This document shows, in pieces, positions 63,082 through 64,000 of a DNA stretch of 64,000 nucleotides. The stretch spans positions 11,550-75,549 of the forward strand of contig DATHVH010000323.1 of NCBI GenBank assembly GCA_035461405.1, in the 5' to 3' direction. Numbering within the stretch: the stretch's first letter is position 1; each line of letters opens with the position of its first letter. The stretch comes from Anditalea sp035461405. Its GTDB lineage: Bacteria; Bacteroidota; Bacteroidia; Cytophagales; Cyclobacteriaceae. Below the pieces are notes generated by a model. The model saw only the letters and a list, made by a program, of their open reading frames with translations, did no database searches and had not been told where the DNA came from. A program made the position numbers and the translations under genes.

Positions 63082-64000
63082 TTATCTCTTCATAACTTTG
63101 ATGCGCTCCACCTTGTTTCCCCACTGTATTTCAAAAATCCAAAGTCCTGCAGGTGCATTAGCCATAATTTCATATGCTGTATCGTTTAGTTCCTGTAAAT
63201 TAATGAATGTATTTTCTTCTGAGATGATATGCGCAGAAAGAACTCGTAGAGAAATAGTTTCATCCTGGTATTGGGTTAGATCTACCAATTCCAAATTAAA
63301 TTCACTTCCTTCAATTGGATTAGGATATGCCCTCCAAACTCCCTTTGTAAAGTGAACATTCGGAACTCTTAAAGCTGTTATATCACTGTAATCATACCTG
63401 CCGTTAAAATCAACTTGCTTTAATCTATAGAAAACGTTTCCCCCACTAAGTGGAAGTTTATCATCTTCAAATTTATATTCCGTCACCTCATCAGTCCAAC
63501 CCACTCCGGAAACTTGGCCTATTTTCTCAAAAGTTTTTGAGCCATCGACAGATCTTTCTATCTCAAAATGGCTGTTTTCCCACTCTTTGGAGGTGGACCA
63601 ATTTAAATTAGTCAATCTTTTATTTGAAAGAAATTCACAAGTAAATTCAATAAAATTTACTGGGAGAATTCTAAAGAATTGAGTTACCATTACCAATCCC
63701 CTTGATCCATCTCCCCCTTGTGTGCTACCTGCTCCACCTCCTGAACCTGAAGTAATACCATCAAATCCCCTTCCTCTGGTATTACCTTCACCTCCAACGC
63801 CTGATCCTCCTCTTCCACCATGACTATTACCTTGCCCAGTGTTTGATGTACCACCTCCACCACCTGCGTAGATATTCCCATTGTTTAAAATAATATCTGG
63901 AAGCCCAGGACCACCGTTTCCACCTCTTGAGACACCGATCCCTTGATTACCTGACTGGCTGCCTTCGATACCAGGACCTGAGGCTCCACCTCCACCTCCA
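63082..64000 (-). CDS. Gly-rich T9SS-sorted surface protein (partial, 5' end outside)
   Basis: The minus-strand frame stays open from 63082 to the right edge, so the gene starts beyond the window; about 306 codons are visible. The N-terminal visible part is Gly/Ser-rich (repeats such as GGGGGTSNTGQGNSHGG, GGNGGPGLPD). It is followed by the LPVNFIEFTCEF linker and the sorting domain (WRAYPNPIEGSEFNLEL ... KVERIKVMKR). The C-terminal ~195 residues are nearly the same as those of the gene at 60797; the passengers are unrelated. Export by T9SS is expected. Confidence 0.85.
   Translation of the reverse strand, partial: GGGGGASGPGIEGSQSGNQGIGVSRGGNGGPGLPDIILNNGNIYAGGGGGTSNTGQGNSHGGRGGSGVGGEGNTRGRGFDGITSGSGGGAGSTQGGDGSRGLVMVTQFFRILPVNFIEFTCEFLSNKRLTNLNWSTSKEWENSHFEIERSVDGSKTFEKIGQVSGVGWTDEVTEYKFEDDKLPLSGGNVFYRLKQVDFNGRYDYSDITALRVPNVHFTKGVWRAYPNPIEGSEFNLELVDLTQYQDETISLRVLSAHIISEENTFINLQELNDTAYEIMANAPAGLWIFEIQWGNKVERIKVMKR

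Noticed and set aside
63690..63881. 63-codon minus-strand ORF rich in Val and Glu
   Set aside because: It is an alternative frame of the Gly-rich repeat; the true frame is continuous with the T9SS tail.

Overview
The window is chromosomal DNA of a low-GC, free-living Bacteroidota, most likely a Cytophagales relative. I infer this from the SusC/SusD pair, the one-piece hybrid two-component regulator, the type IX secretion (T9SS) sorting domains, the rarity of Shine-Dalgarno sequences and the promoter-like TAnnTTTG elements. I see no rRNA, tRNA, phage, insertion sequence or CRISPR array.

Layout. 1-9100 holds housekeeping and stress genes: purU, a SnoaL-like protein, rtcB, a SpoIIAA-like protein, a USP/Kef antiporter pair and gdhA. 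9650-15100 is a minus-strand sulfur-handling locus: two YeeE/YedE membrane proteins, an OprD-like porin, a persulfide-dioxygenase-like MBL-rhodanese fusion, thioredoxin and a periplasmic double rhodanese. Three of these genes have Crp/Fnr-like palindromes upstream. 15297-21400 holds a 58-residue protein and a tripartite RND efflux operon (TolC, adaptor, pump) preceded by a long perfect palindrome. 22200-27700 is a run of mostly single genes: zinc peptidase, two VOC proteins, DUF1810, methyltransferase, flavin reductase and alpha/beta hydrolase.

27832-45087 is a polysaccharide utilisation locus: HTCS regulator, GH5 endoglucanase, SusC, SusD, a surface glycan-binding protein, a large FG-GAP/UnbV lipoprotein and a GH9 glucanase. 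It should bind beta-1,4-glucan-type chains at the cell surface, cut them with GH5 and GH9, import oligosaccharides through SusCD and sense them with the HTCS. 45285-55356 carries lipid genes (CFA-like methyltransferase, QVEHH desaturase, acyl-ACP desaturase) mixed with peptidases and small proteins.

The most unusual feature lies at 56311-57036, between a pirin gene and glutaminase. Three tandem copies of a ~140-nt structured element share a GGAGG/CCTCC hairpin, an invariant GTTGCTTAATCACCCTA core and a terminator hairpin. Element length is conserved while the linkers and spacers diverge. This looks like a small-RNA (or tandem leader) family. The right end holds recQ and two T9SS cargo genes that share a nearly identical C-terminal module but carry unrelated passengers; the second runs off the window.
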